64,000 nt of DNA from DASXMR01 sp036495525 (GTDB lineage Bacteria > Actinomycetota > Actinomycetes > Streptosporangiales > Streptosporangiaceae). Position 1 is the first letter of the stretch; every line of letters starts with the position of its first letter. A program made the position numbers and the translations under genes. This document shows, piece by piece, positions 1 to 8,002 of the stretch. The notes under the pieces are model-generated. The model ran no database searches. It saw nothing but the letters and a program-made list of their open reading frames with translations, and had not been told where the DNA came from. The stretch spans positions 62,001-126,000 of the forward strand of contig DASXMR010000134.1 in the NCBI GenBank assembly GCA_036495525.1, in the 5' to 3' direction.

Positions 1-22
1 CTGCCCTGATTCGCCTGCCTGG

Positions 23-448
23 TCAGTCGATCAGGCTGAACCAGTACGAGGTCAGGAAGCCTCGACGGTCGGGAACGCACTCCGGCTGCACCGGTCCCGC
101 CACCTCCGCCAGTGCCCAGCCGCCGGTCCACTCCACCCGGGCCCGGCCGGATGCCTGGTCCCCGCACCACGAAGCCCAGGTGAGGCGCGAGGCAGCTCGC
201 TCGCCGGGCTGGAGCACCACGTATCCGGGGGTCATCATCTCCAGGGTGATAACGGTGTCGGCCGGCAGCGGCGACCCGTCAGCGCGCAGTGGCGTCACGG
301 TCGGCTTCCCCGCTATCTTGCAAGCCCGGCTGCCGCGGTTCTCGGCGATCACCTGCCCGCGCAGACCGGTCCCGTCGCGCTCCCAGCGCACTACCACAGC
401 AACGTCATCGAGTCCGCATGGTGGCGCTTCCTCGTCCCGGCGAGCCAT
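23..448 (-). CDS. DUF4232-like domain protein
   Basis: This 141-residue protein resembles the actinobacterial DUF4232 family in the pattern of an N/T-rich 'ENRGSRACKIAGKPTVTPL' block (about residues 31-49), a later 'LQPGERAASRLTW' block and a Trp-Cys near residue 91. It has four cysteines (about 11, 37, 91, 119), as is common for this family of secreted beta-sandwich proteins. However I see no signal peptide from the chosen start. The ATG at 448 is preceded by a strong GGGAGG site 6 nt upstream, so I preferred it over longer upstream readings of the same frame. It follows the DUF4190-like gene by 38 nt on the same strand and is probably its operon partner. The biochemical role is unknown. Confidence 0.7.
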   Translation of the reverse strand: MARRDEEAPPCGLDDVAVVVRWERDGTGLRGQVIAENRGSRACKIAGKPTVTPLRADGSPLPADTVITLEMMTPGYVVLQPGERAASRLTWASWCGDQASGRARVEWTGGWALAEVAGPVQPECVPDRRGFLTSYWFSLID

Positions 449-486
449 CCGGCCTCCCTTGAGCACTGGCGTCGTATCGCGCTGCC

Positions 487-1323
487 TCAGCCGCCCGACT
501 GGCCGAACTTCTGGTGCAGCGAGCGCGAGAACTGGTCGGCGCAGGCGTGCTGTGAGGAAAGGGTCTGCGCATGGCTCAGGCAGTCGGAGAACTGCGTCAG
601 CTGCGCGGATAGCCAGGTAAACAGGATCAGCGTGGTGATGCCGAACACGGTCGCGCAGCCGCCGAGTATGCCGGCCGCGATGGCGCCGCGCGGGCGCCGG
701 GTCCCGGTTGAGCGGGCACGCCGCACCGCGGTGATGCCGAGCGCGAAGCCGCCGATGCCGAGCAGCAGGCCCAGGATCACCAGGTAGATGCCGCGGTGCA
801 CGTTGCCGAACGCGATCCGCAGGGCGAGCAGGCTGAGCAGGCTGAAGACGACTCCCGCGATCGCGCGCTGCTGCAGCTCGCGGGCCGGCGGCCGTTGCGG
901 CTGCTTCGGGGTGCCACGCGCCGGGCGTTCCCGCTCGCCCCCCCATGCCTTCGGCTGGCGCTTGGAACGCAGGTCAGGTGGTCCAGACGGCCCGCCGGGA
1001 CCCTGCCCGGCCTGGTCAGGCTGATGCTGGCCCGGCGGGTACTGGCCCGGCGGGTACTGCTCGGTGCCCACGCCGCGCTGCGCGCCCTGCGGTGATTCGC
1101 CGGAGTCCTGGCCGTTGCCTGGCGCCGCGTCCTGCCCCGCTGGCCAGTGCTGGCCGGGCCCCTTGGGCTGATAGCCAGGCGCGGGCTGCGGGCCCTGGTC
1201 GGCCGGCTGCTCGGGGAAGTGCAGCCTGGGCAGGCCAGGCAGATGCCCCGGCGGCTGCTCGGGGCTTGGCGCCTGTGGTCTGGACTCGCCGTGCAGGGCT
1301 GACTCTTCTCTTCGTTCGCTCAC
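487..1323 (-). CDS. DUF4190-like membrane protein with proline-rich N-terminus
   Basis: This 278-residue protein has a long Pro/Gln/Gly-rich, probably disordered cytoplasmic N-terminal part (residues 1-150, including tandem YPPGQ at about 90-99). Three hydrophobic segments follow (about 153-173, 179-201, 213-240), and the 'GLLLGIGGFALGITAVRRAR' stretch (181-203 region) is typical of the DUF4190 pair of helices. The C-terminal 38 residues carry two cysteines and would lie outside the second half of the membrane domain. The start is GTG at 1323 with AGGGG 6 nt upstream; an in-frame TAG at 1333-1335 excludes a longer protein. It is divergent from the PstS-like gene and leads the DUF4232-like gene. 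Function is unknown. Confidence 0.7.
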   Translation of the reverse strand: MSERREESALHGESRPQAPSPEQPPGHLPGLPRLHFPEQPADQGPQPAPGYQPKGPGQHWPAGQDAAPGNGQDSGESPQGAQRGVGTEQYPPGQYPPGQHQPDQAGQGPGGPSGPPDLRSKRQPKAWGGERERPARGTPKQPQRPPARELQQRAIAGVVFSLLSLLALRIAFGNVHRGIYLVILGLLLGIGGFALGITAVRRARSTGTRRPRGAIAAGILGGCATVFGITTLILFTWLSAQLTQFSDCLSHAQTLSSQHACADQFSRSLHQKFGQSGG

Positions 1324-1829
1324 CGGACACCCCTATTTCATCACCTCCCCGGTGTGCTGCGGCGCAGGCCAGCAGTCGGTCGCTGTCCGCCGCCTGGTCA
1401 GCGCTTCCGGAGGCCCCATGCGGAGCGACGGGCCGGCCAGCCGGCCTCGGCGCTGATAAGGCACCGTTCATTCGATGTACATTCAGTTACTAATGGATGA
1501 ATGATTGGTGTACGAATGGGGTGACCGCCTGATTTAGCCGCATGCCGCGGTCCGGCGAATAAGTCACGCATCGGGTATAACCGGTCCAATCGCTCAGCCC
1601 GAGCGCTCCCCGGCGCGGAACCTGGTGGCCACAACCAGCCGCACGAAAGCCTCTGACCTGCGAATTTGGTATCTAGATCGGCTCTGTTAGCCCAGACATT
1701 GGTTTTCCGACTCCTAAAGTTTCTTGTTGCCGATTTGGCACTGCGGCATGCTGGGCGCGTCGGCCATCTGGCCGGTCGATGCGCCCGCTCGCATCGGGGT
1801 CCGGCGCCTATTCGTCTGTAGGAGGACGC
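1324..1829. other. 506-nt divergent intergenic region
   Basis: No convincing gene lies here; the open frames on both strands lack family resemblance and a ribosome binding site. The region is locally AT-rich between about 1465 and 1520 and again near 1660-1740, unlike the surrounding 70 % GC coding DNA. It must hold the promoters of the minus-strand DUF4190 gene and of the plus-strand PstS-like gene. A candidate PHO box is listed separately. Confidence 0.6.
1466..1487 (+). promoter_or_regulatory. candidate PHO box (11-nt direct repeats)
   Basis: Two adjoining 11-mers, GTTCATTCGAT (1466-1476) and GTACATTCAGT (1477-1487), agree at 8 of 11 positions. Streptomyces PhoP binds 11-nt direct repeats that begin with GTTCA, so the layout fits. 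A further 11-mer, GTACGAATGGG at 1510-1520, sits in the same 11-nt register. The site lies 343 nt before the PstS-like start codon, which would require a long leader. Binding by PhoP is inferred only. Confidence 0.4.
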
Positions 1830-3044
1830 GTGCGCATTCATAAAGGTTTGGTCGCGGGGGCCGCGCTAGCGGTCGTCACGACCGCGCTGGCGATGGTGCC
1901 GGCCGTGGCCCCGGCGGCCATGGCCGACCCGATCAACAGCGCAGGCAAGGCCGTCGTGCCGAAGTCATTCGACATCGTCGGGGTCGGCTCGGACACCATC
2001 GAGGATGTTCTCGACCAGCTGTCCCTCGCCTACAACTCGTCGCACAAGACCCACAACTCGACGCATCCCTTCATCTATAGCTGGAACGCGACTCCGCCGA
2101 GCGATCCGACGAACATCACCAGCTCGATCGTGCCGAAGAGCACCTGCAAGAAGGTGGCTCGCCCGGACGGGTCGTCGGCCGGAATCGCCGCGATGGCTGC
2201 CAGCCCGAAGACCTCGAGTGGCAACAGCAAGTGCTTCAACTTCGCCCGGTCCTCCCGCGCCCGCGGCGCTACCGACCCGGTGCTCGGCAAGGGCGGCATC
2301 GCCTTCGTGACGCTGGGCCAGGACGCGGTGACCTACTCCACGAGCAACACCTCGCACGCGCCGAACAACCTCAGCACGGCGCAGCTCAAGGCGATCTACA
2401 CCTGCACCGTCAAGGCCACGGCCGGGCACCCGAAGAATGACTGGGCTGACCTCGGCGGCAAGCCAGGTCACATCGACGCGGTGCTCCCGCAGCTCAGCTC
2501 CGGTACTCGCTCGTTCTTCCTGACCACGCTCGGCGGCGGCACCGCCATCACGCCAGGCAGCTGCGTGGACAAGACCCGCCCCGAGGAGAACGAGGGCATC
2601 GCCCCCGTCTTCAAGCGGCACCCGCTGAACGTGATCTTCCCGTTCTCGATCGGCAAGTACCTCGCGCAGAAGTTCCACTCCGCCGCCTGCCTGCACGCTG
2701 GCTGCACCGGCAACCCGCAGTGCAAGCCGACGGCGAGCCAGAACCGCTTCGGCTGCGACGAGGTCGGCAACATGCGGATTCGCATGATCGACGGCACCAA
2801 CCCGACCGTTGGCACTGGTGCTGGCCAGACCATCAACTCCAAGTTCTCGAAGAACTTCCTCCGGTTCGTGTTCGACGTGGTGCCGTTTGCCACGAACACG
2901 CCGACCCACATCCCCTCCAGCATGGAGGCCTTCTTCAACCCGGCGCACGCCAAGATCCCGGGTTTCTTCTGCGGCAAGAGCGCGCAGACGATCCTGAAGA
3001 ACTACGGCTTCCTGCCCGTCGCTAACTGCGGCAGCATCTCCTAA
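1830..3044 (+). CDS. secreted PstS-like substrate-binding protein
   Basis: This 404-residue protein is a periplasmic-binding-protein-like (PBP) domain protein of the phosphate-binding (PstS) class. A Sec signal peptide covers residues 1-32 with likely cleavage after Ala-Met-Ala, and there is no lipobox cysteine, so it is predicted to be released rather than anchored. The mature part opens with 'GVGSDTIEDVLDQLS' (about 51-65), the usual first strand and helix of PstS-like domains, and contains 'GKGGIAFVTLGQDA' and a Ser-Ser-Gly-Thr-Arg stretch suited to oxyanion binding. The start is GTG at 1830 behind AGGAGG at 1820-1825. No pstCAB genes are adjacent, so it is a lone binding protein; phosphate as ligand is inferred. 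Several Cys residues (about 10) suggest disulfides. Confidence 0.75.
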   Translation: MRIHKGLVAGAALAVVTTALAMVPAVAPAAMADPINSAGKAVVPKSFDIVGVGSDTIEDVLDQLSLAYNSSHKTHNSTHPFIYSWNATPPSDPTNITSSIVPKSTCKKVARPDGSSAGIAAMAASPKTSSGNSKCFNFARSSRARGATDPVLGKGGIAFVTLGQDAVTYSTSNTSHAPNNLSTAQLKAIYTCTVKATAGHPKNDWADLGGKPGHIDAVLPQLSSGTRSFFLTTLGGGTAITPGSCVDKTRPEENEGIAPVFKRHPLNVIFPFSIGKYLAQKFHSAACLHAGCTGNPQCKPTASQNRFGCDEVGNMRIRMIDGTNPTVGTGAGQTINSKFSKNFLRFVFDVVPFATNTPTHIPSSMEAFFNPAHAKIPGFFCGKSAQTILKNYGFLPVANCGSIS

Positions 3045-3064
3045 CGACAGCCGGACCCAGCTAG

Positions 3065-3103
3065 GGCAGCGCCGCGGTACCGCTCCGGTACCGCGGCGCT
3101 GCC
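3065..3103 (+). terminator. strong hairpin after PstS-like gene
   Basis: A perfect 17-bp stem (3065-3081 with 3087-3103) closes a 5-nt loop, 20 nt after the stop codon. There is no T-tract, as is common for actinobacterial intrinsic terminators. Confidence 0.75.
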
Positions 3104-3130
3104 GGTTCTGCCAGCCTTCCCCGGGCATGC

Positions 3131-3164
3131 CGCCGCGGCAGGGCCTCTCCGCCCTGCCGCGGCG
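3131..3164 (+). terminator. second tandem hairpin
   Basis: A perfect 14-bp stem (3131-3144 with 3151-3164) closes a 6-nt loop, 27 nt after the first hairpin. Two tandem stems would insulate purN from the strongly expressed upstream gene. Confidence 0.6.
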
Positions 3165-3222
3165 TCATGCCTTCCGGTTCCCTGCCGCGCCGGGCAGAGC
3201 GAAGCGGCGCCCTGCCGCCCAC

Positions 3223-3228
3223 TAGGGT
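3223..3228 (+). promoter_or_regulatory. -10 element of leaderless purN promoter
   Basis: TAGGGT lies 7 nt before the purN ATG, which places the expected transcription start on or next to the start codon. There is no Shine-Dalgarno site, in agreement with a leaderless transcript. Confidence 0.55.
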
Positions 3229-3235
3229 TAGCCGC

Positions 3236-3844
3236 ATGTCAGCGCGGCTCGTGGTGCTGGTGTCGGGGAATGGGACCAACCTGCAGGCGCTGCTCGACGC
3301 GTCCGCTGACCCTTCCTTCGGCGCCAGCGTGGCAGCGGTCGGCGCTGACCGGCCGGCCATCCCGGCGCTGGCCAGGGCGCAGGCCGCAGGCTTGCCTGCC
3401 TTTGTCGAGAGGGTGCGGGACTACCCGCAGCGCGAGGGCTGGGACCGGGCGCTGACCGCCGCCTGCGCCAGCTTCGAGCCGGACCTCATCATCTCGGCCG
3501 GGTTCATGAAGCTGGTGGGGCCGGCGTTCCTTGACCGGTTCGGCGGCCGCTTCATCAACACGCACCCGGCCTTGCTACCGTCGTTCCCCGGCATGCACGG
3601 GGTCGCTGACGCGCTCGCTTACGGCGTGCGGGTTACCGGCTGCACGGTCTTCCTGGTGGACGAGGGCGTCGACGCCGGCCCGGTCATCGCGCAGGCTGCG
3701 GTTCCGGTCCGCGACGACGACGACGAGGCGACGCTGCACGAGCGGGTCAAGGTGACCGAGCGCGCCCTGCTCACCGAGACGGTGGGCCGGATGGCTCGCG
3801 AGGGGTGGTCCGTGCAGGGCCGGAAGGTGAGGTTCGGCCGGTGA
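3236..3844 (+). CDS. purN: phosphoribosylglycinamide formyltransferase
   Basis: PurN transfers a formyl group from 10-formyl-tetrahydrofolate to GAR, step three of purine synthesis in the cytoplasm. The 202-residue length is normal. The N-terminal 'SGNGTNLQALLD' (10-21) is the phosphate-binding loop, 'NTHPALLPSFPG' holds the catalytic Asn108 and His110, and 'VDEGVDAGPVI' holds the catalytic Asp146. The ATG at 3236 was chosen because the conserved fold begins 3 residues later and a TAGGGT element sits 7 nt upstream. Its stop overlaps the purH start by 4 nt (GTGA), so the two are translationally coupled. Confidence 0.95.
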   Translation: MSARLVVLVSGNGTNLQALLDASADPSFGASVAAVGADRPAIPALARAQAAGLPAFVERVRDYPQREGWDRALTAACASFEPDLIISAGFMKLVGPAFLDRFGGRFINTHPALLPSFPGMHGVADALAYGVRVTGCTVFLVDEGVDAGPVIAQAAVPVRDDDDEATLHERVKVTERALLTETVGRMAREGWSVQGRKVRFGR

Positions 3845-5424
3845 GCAAGGTAACGATCCGCAGGGCGCTGATCAGCGTCTGGGACAAGGCCGGCCTGCCG
3901 GACCTCGCCCGCGGTCTGAGCGAGGCAGGCGTCGAGATCGTGTCGACCGGCAGCACCGCGCTGGCCATCGCGGCCGAGGGCATCCCGGTCACCCCGGTCG
4001 AGGACGTGACCGGCTTCCCTGAGTGCTTGGACGGCCGGGTCAAGACGCTGCACCCGGCCGTGCACGCCGGGCTGCTGGCCGACACCAGCCGGCCCGACCA
4101 CCTGGACACGCTCGCCGACCTCGGGGTCGCGCCGTTCGAGCTGCTGATCTCGAACCTGTACCCGTTCGAGCAGACCGTGGCCGGCGGGGCGACGCCGGCT
4201 GAGGCGGTGGAGCAGATCGACATCGGCGGCCCGGCGATGGTCAGGGCGGCCGCGAAGAACCACGCCAGCGTCGCGGTGATCACCAGCCCGGCGATGTACG
4301 GCGAGGTGACCGCCGCGCTTGCGGAGGGCGGGTTCACGCTTGAGCAGCGGCGTCGGCTCGCCGCCCTGGCCTACGCGCACACGGCCGCTTATGACGCGGC
4401 CGTCGCCTCCTGGTTCGCCTCCGTCTACGCGCCGGACGAGGTCGCCGCGCAGACGGGCTGGCCGGACCTGGTCGCGGCGACGTGGCAGCGCCGGCAGGTG
4501 CTGCGGTACGGCGAGAACCCGCACCAGCGCGCCGCGCTGTACGTCAGTGGCAGCCCGGCTGGCGGCTCCGCACCGGGCGCGGACATCGCCGGCGCCGAGC
4601 AGCTGCACGGCAAACAGATGTCCTACAACAACTACGTCGACGCCGACGCGGCCCGCCGGGCAGCCTTCGACTTCACCGAGCCGTGCGTGGCGATCATGAA
4701 GCACGCCAACCCGTGCGGCATCGCACTCGGTGCGGACCTCGCTGACGCGCACCGCAAGGCGAACGACTGCGACCCGGCGTCGGCCTTCGGCGGCGTCATC
4801 GCGGCGAACGGCACGGTGACCGAGCGGATGGCCGAGCAAATCGACAAGGTGTTCACCGAGGTGATCATCGCTCCCGATTTCGAGCCGGCCGCGCTGGAGA
4901 TCCTGACCAGGAAGAAGAATCAGCGGCTACTGCGCTGCGCCCCGCCGGACAGCGCAGGCGGGACAGAGTGGCGGCGGGTGAGCGGCGGGATGCTGATGCA
5001 GTCAGCTGACGCGGTCGCCGAGCCAGGCGACTACGCGGCCGGCTGGCAGCTCGCCGCCGGCCAGCCAGCCAGCGAAGACCAGCTGCGCGATCTGGAGTTC
5101 GGCTGGCGCGCCTGCCGCGCAGTGAAGTCGAACGCGATCCTGCTGGCGTCCGGGCTGGCCTCGGTCGGCGTCGGCATGGGCCAGGTCAACCGCGTCGACG
5201 CGGCCCGGCTCGCGGTCGCCAGGGCGGGCGACCGGGCGGCCGGCTCGGTGGCCGCCAGTGACGCCTACTTCCCGTTCCCCGACGGCTTTCAGGTACTCGC
5301 CGACGCCGGGGTCAGCGCCGTCGCCGAGCCGGGCGGCTCCATCCGCGACAACCTGGTCGTCGAAGCCGCCCAGACAGCTGGTGTGACCCTGTACTTCACC
5401 GGCGTCCGCCACTTCTACCACTGA
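3841..5424 (+). CDS. purH: bifunctional AICAR transformylase / IMP cyclohydrolase
   Basis: PurH performs the last two steps of IMP synthesis: formylation of AICAR with 10-formyl-THF and ring closure. The 527-residue protein has the MGS-like cyclohydrolase domain at about 1-150, with 'RALISVWDKAGL' and 'GFPECLDGRVKTLHP', and the transformylase domain after it, with 'RYGENPHQ' and the catalytic Lys287-His288 in 'MKHANPCG'. The C-terminus ends in the family pattern 'GVRHFYH'. The start is the GTG at 3841 overlapping the purN stop; an upstream ATG lies inside purN. A small CCGTGC/GCACGG inverted repeat at 5428-5451 may terminate the operon. Confidence 0.97.
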   Translation: MSKVTIRRALISVWDKAGLPDLARGLSEAGVEIVSTGSTALAIAAEGIPVTPVEDVTGFPECLDGRVKTLHPAVHAGLLADTSRPDHLDTLADLGVAPFELLISNLYPFEQTVAGGATPAEAVEQIDIGGPAMVRAAAKNHASVAVITSPAMYGEVTAALAEGGFTLEQRRRLAALAYAHTAAYDAAVASWFASVYAPDEVAAQTGWPDLVAATWQRRQVLRYGENPHQRAALYVSGSPAGGSAPGADIAGAEQLHGKQMSYNNYVDADAARRAAFDFTEPCVAIMKHANPCGIALGADLADAHRKANDCDPASAFGGVIAANGTVTERMAEQIDKVFTEVIIAPDFEPAALEILTRKKNQRLLRCAPPDSAGGTEWRRVSGGMLMQSADAVAEPGDYAAGWQLAAGQPASEDQLRDLEFGWRACRAVKSNAILLASGLASVGVGMGQVNRVDAARLAVARAGDRAAGSVAASDAYFPFPDGFQVLADAGVSAVAEPGGSIRDNLVVEAAQTAGVTLYFTGVRHFYH

Positions 5425-5563
5425 GCCCCGTGCACGGCCCGCATGGCACGGTGAGGGGGCCGGACGCTCACGACTGACCAGCTGCTCAAGCGAGTCAGGC
5501 GCAGCTCACCGGCCGCGCCCGGCGACCGCAGGTAACTGACTATGGCAATCCGGCACCAATAAG

Positions 5564-5569
5564 TACGGT
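5564..5569 (+). promoter_or_regulatory. -10 element of leaderless MFS gene
   Basis: TACGGT lies 6 nt before the GTG at 5576 with no ribosome binding site between them, the same arrangement seen at several other genes of this window. Confidence 0.5.
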
Positions 5570-5575
5570 GTCACG

Positions 5576-6868
5576 GTGACGTCAGCACCGCAGCAGCGCC
5601 ATACCCTGGGCCGCGACTTCTGGCTGTACTTCGGCGGCCAGCTGACCTCGCAGGTGGGCAGCTCATTCACGCTGTTCGCGCTGCCGCTGCTGGTCTTCAA
5701 GCTCACCGGATCGGCGACCAGCCTGGGCCTGACAACGGCCGCGAATCTGGTGCCCTACCTGCTGTTCGGGCTGGTGCTCGGCGCGCTGGTCGACCGGATC
5801 GACCGCAAGCGGATGATGCTGCTCACCGACATCGGCCGCGCCGCTGTGATCCTGATCCTCCCGATGCTCGCCCTGTCCGGCGGACTCCGGGTCGACGCCA
5901 TCTACGCGGTGGCCTTCGTCCAGTCCACCCTCGGCATACTGTTCAACTGCGGTGAGTTCGCGGCGATCCCCAGCCTTGTCGGCCGCGACGACCTGGTAGC
6001 CGCTAACGGGCGGATCATGGCGACCAACTCGGCCGGCCAGATCGTCGGCCCGATTCTCGCCGGTGTCCTGGTCGCGGTGATGTCGCCAGCTGACCTGCTG
6101 TTTTTCGACGTGGCCAGCTTCCTCGCCTCGGCAGCATCCCTTGCCCTCATCCGGCGCAGCTTCAACGCCGTCGAGCCGCCCTCGCCCCAGGCGGCAGGAG
6201 TACGCGGCCTGCTCGGTGACGTTATGGACGGCCTGCGGTACGTCTGGTCGCGGCCGATCCTGCGCAGCATCTCGCTCATGATGGCCTTGATCAACTTCGT
6301 GGCCTCCACCGAGAACAGCCAGCTCGTCCTGTTCGCCGAGCGAGTGCTGGGCGCCACCGACAGCCAGGTCGCGCTGCTGTTCGCCGCAGGGGCGATCGGC
6401 GTCGTCGCGGTCAGCATGTCAGCCGCAGCGATCCGCCGCCGGCTGAGCTTTGCGGTAACCGCGCTCGGCGCCCTGGTCGTCAGCGGCCTGGCGGTGACCG
6501 CCATGGCACTCATCGGCTCCTATCCAGCGGCCCTGGTGCTGTGGGCCGCCTCATCCGGGTTCGGGCTGCTGCTGAACATCAACACCAGCTCGCTGCGCCA
6601 GGCCATCGTGCCCAGCCACCTGTACGGCCGGATCGTCAGCGTCGCGATGGTCCTGGCCTGGTCAGCCATCCCGCTCGGCGCCCTGGCCGGCGCTGCCGCC
6701 ATCCAGCTGACCGGCAGTCCAGCCGGCGTCTACGCGGTGACCGGCGCGCTGACAGCCCTGATCGCGCTGTCGTTCGGGTTCAGCGCGGTCAGGCACGGTG
6801 ACCGCTACCTGGCCGAGGCATCGGCCAGCACTCCCGAGTCAGGCGAGCCCGCTGCAGCGCAGGCCTGA
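5576..6868 (+). CDS. MFS transporter (drug/siderophore-exporter type)
   Basis: This 430-residue integral membrane protein has about 12 hydrophobic segments and belongs to the major facilitator superfamily, most like the EntS/MFS_3 exporter group. The N-terminal 'RDFWLYFGGQLTSQVGSSFT' region (14-33) is typical for this group, and the loop between helices 2 and 3 carries the motif-A-like 'GALVDRIDRKRMML' (about 69-82). The cargo cannot be told from sequence. It sits between purH and folD on the same strand but has its own leaderless promoter, so it is likely an independent unit inserted in the purine/one-carbon gene group. The C-terminal tail is Ala/Glu-rich and cytoplasmic. Confidence 0.85.
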   Translation: MTSAPQQRHTLGRDFWLYFGGQLTSQVGSSFTLFALPLLVFKLTGSATSLGLTTAANLVPYLLFGLVLGALVDRIDRKRMMLLTDIGRAAVILILPMLALSGGLRVDAIYAVAFVQSTLGILFNCGEFAAIPSLVGRDDLVAANGRIMATNSAGQIVGPILAGVLVAVMSPADLLFFDVASFLASAASLALIRRSFNAVEPPSPQAAGVRGLLGDVMDGLRYVWSRPILRSISLMMALINFVASTENSQLVLFAERVLGATDSQVALLFAAGAIGVVAVSMSAAAIRRRLSFAVTALGALVVSGLAVTAMALIGSYPAALVLWAASSGFGLLLNINTSSLRQAIVPSHLYGRIVSVAMVLAWSAIPLGALAGAAAIQLTGSPAGVYAVTGALTALIALSFGFSAVRHGDRYLAEASASTPESGEPAAAQA

Positions 6869-6937
6869 CCGCCTCTCAGACGTGCCCGGTCGCGGGCGGG
6901 GCGGGCCGCGGCGCGCAGGCCCGGCAGAATGTGATGC

Positions 6938-7852
6938 ATGACGGCGACGATTCTGGATGGCAAGACGGCCGCTGCGGCGATCAGGGCCGACATCACCGAG
7001 CGGGTCGCGAAGCTGACCGCCGCTGGCCTGACCCCCGGCCTGGGCACGGTGCTGGTTGGCGAGGACCCTGGCAGCCGCGCCTACGTCCGGCTCAAGCACC
7101 GCGACTGCGCGCAGGTCCGGATCGCCTCGATTCCCCGCGAACTGCCGGCCGACGCCAGCCAGCAGCAGGTCGAGGACGTGGTCGCCGAGCTGAACGCGGA
7201 CCCGGCGTGCACCGGCTTCATCGTGCAGATCCCGCTGCCGGCCGGTCTTGACCCGCGGCCGGTGCTGCGTGTGATGGACCCGGCCAAGGACGCGGACGGC
7301 CTGCACCCGGTCAACCTGGGCGCGCTGGTGCTCGGCGAGCCAGGCACGCTGCCCGGTACGCCGCGCGCCATCGTGGAGCTGCTGCGCCGCTACGACGTGC
7401 CGCTGGACGGCGCGGACGTCACCGTGATCGGCCGCGGCATCACCGTCGGCCGGACGCTTGGCCTGCTGCTGACCCGCCGCACGGAGAACGCGACGGTGAC
7501 GACCTGCCATACCGGCACGAGAAACCTCAAAGATCACACGATGAACGCGGACATCGTGGTGGCTGCGGCAGGACGGCCTGGCTTGCTGACCGCTGACATG
7601 ATCCGGCCGGGCGCGGCCGTGCTCGACGTCGGGATCACCCGCACCGAGGCGGGCCTGACCGGCGACGTGGACCCGGGCGTCGCCGAGGTGGCCGGGTATC
7701 TCGCGCCGGTGCCCGGCGGTGTCGGCCCGATGACGCGCGCGATGCTGCTGTCCAACGTGGTGGAGATAGCAGAGCGCCGCGCAGCGGCCGGCCGGCCGGC
7801 CGGCCTTCAGGCTGACCGAGCCGGACGGGCCAGCCTGGCTACCGGCGGGTAA
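6938..7852 (+). CDS. folD: methylene-THF dehydrogenase / cyclohydrolase
   Basis: FolD interconverts 5,10-methylene-THF, 5,10-methenyl-THF and 10-formyl-THF with NADP, supplying the formyl donor used by PurN and PurH upstream. The 304-residue protein has the catalytic 'YVRLKHRDC' with Tyr49 and Lys53, the substrate loop 'DPAKDADGLHPVN' (about 114-126), the nucleotide loop 'GRGITVGRTLGLLL' (about 166-179) and the C-terminal 'PVPGGVGPMTRAML' signature. Its last 25 residues are an extra Ala/Arg-rich tail. A CAGAAT element 7 nt before the ATG could serve a leaderless transcript; no clear Shine-Dalgarno site is present. Confidence 0.96.
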   Translation: MTATILDGKTAAAAIRADITERVAKLTAAGLTPGLGTVLVGEDPGSRAYVRLKHRDCAQVRIASIPRELPADASQQQVEDVVAELNADPACTGFIVQIPLPAGLDPRPVLRVMDPAKDADGLHPVNLGALVLGEPGTLPGTPRAIVELLRRYDVPLDGADVTVIGRGITVGRTLGLLLTRRTENATVTTCHTGTRNLKDHTMNADIVVAAAGRPGLLTADMIRPGAAVLDVGITRTEAGLTGDVDPGVAEVAGYLAPVPGGVGPMTRAMLLSNVVEIAERRAAAGRPAGLQADRAGRASLATGG

Positions 7853-8002
7853 CATGGTGCCCGGGATACTGACTGCACCCAGCCGGGCCCGCCTTGGCGG
7901 CATTTGGCAGGCTTTACCTGCCGCCGCGAGGGCAACCATAACGGCGGGACGCAGAGCACGCTACGGGCCGCCAGGCCCGCAGAGGGAGGTCGGCCTTCGG
8001 TC

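Noticed and set aside
1333..1350. Minus-strand ATG-AAA-TAG mini-frame after GGGGAGG before the DUF4190 gene
   Set aside because: Only 2 nt separate the purine run from this ATG, and AGGGG serves the GTG at 1323 with good spacing, so a leader peptide is not supported.
1398..1841. 147-residue minus-strand frame in the long intergenic region
   Set aside because: No ribosome binding site, no motif, Arg/Ala/Pro-rich composition; it crosses the start of the PstS-like gene.
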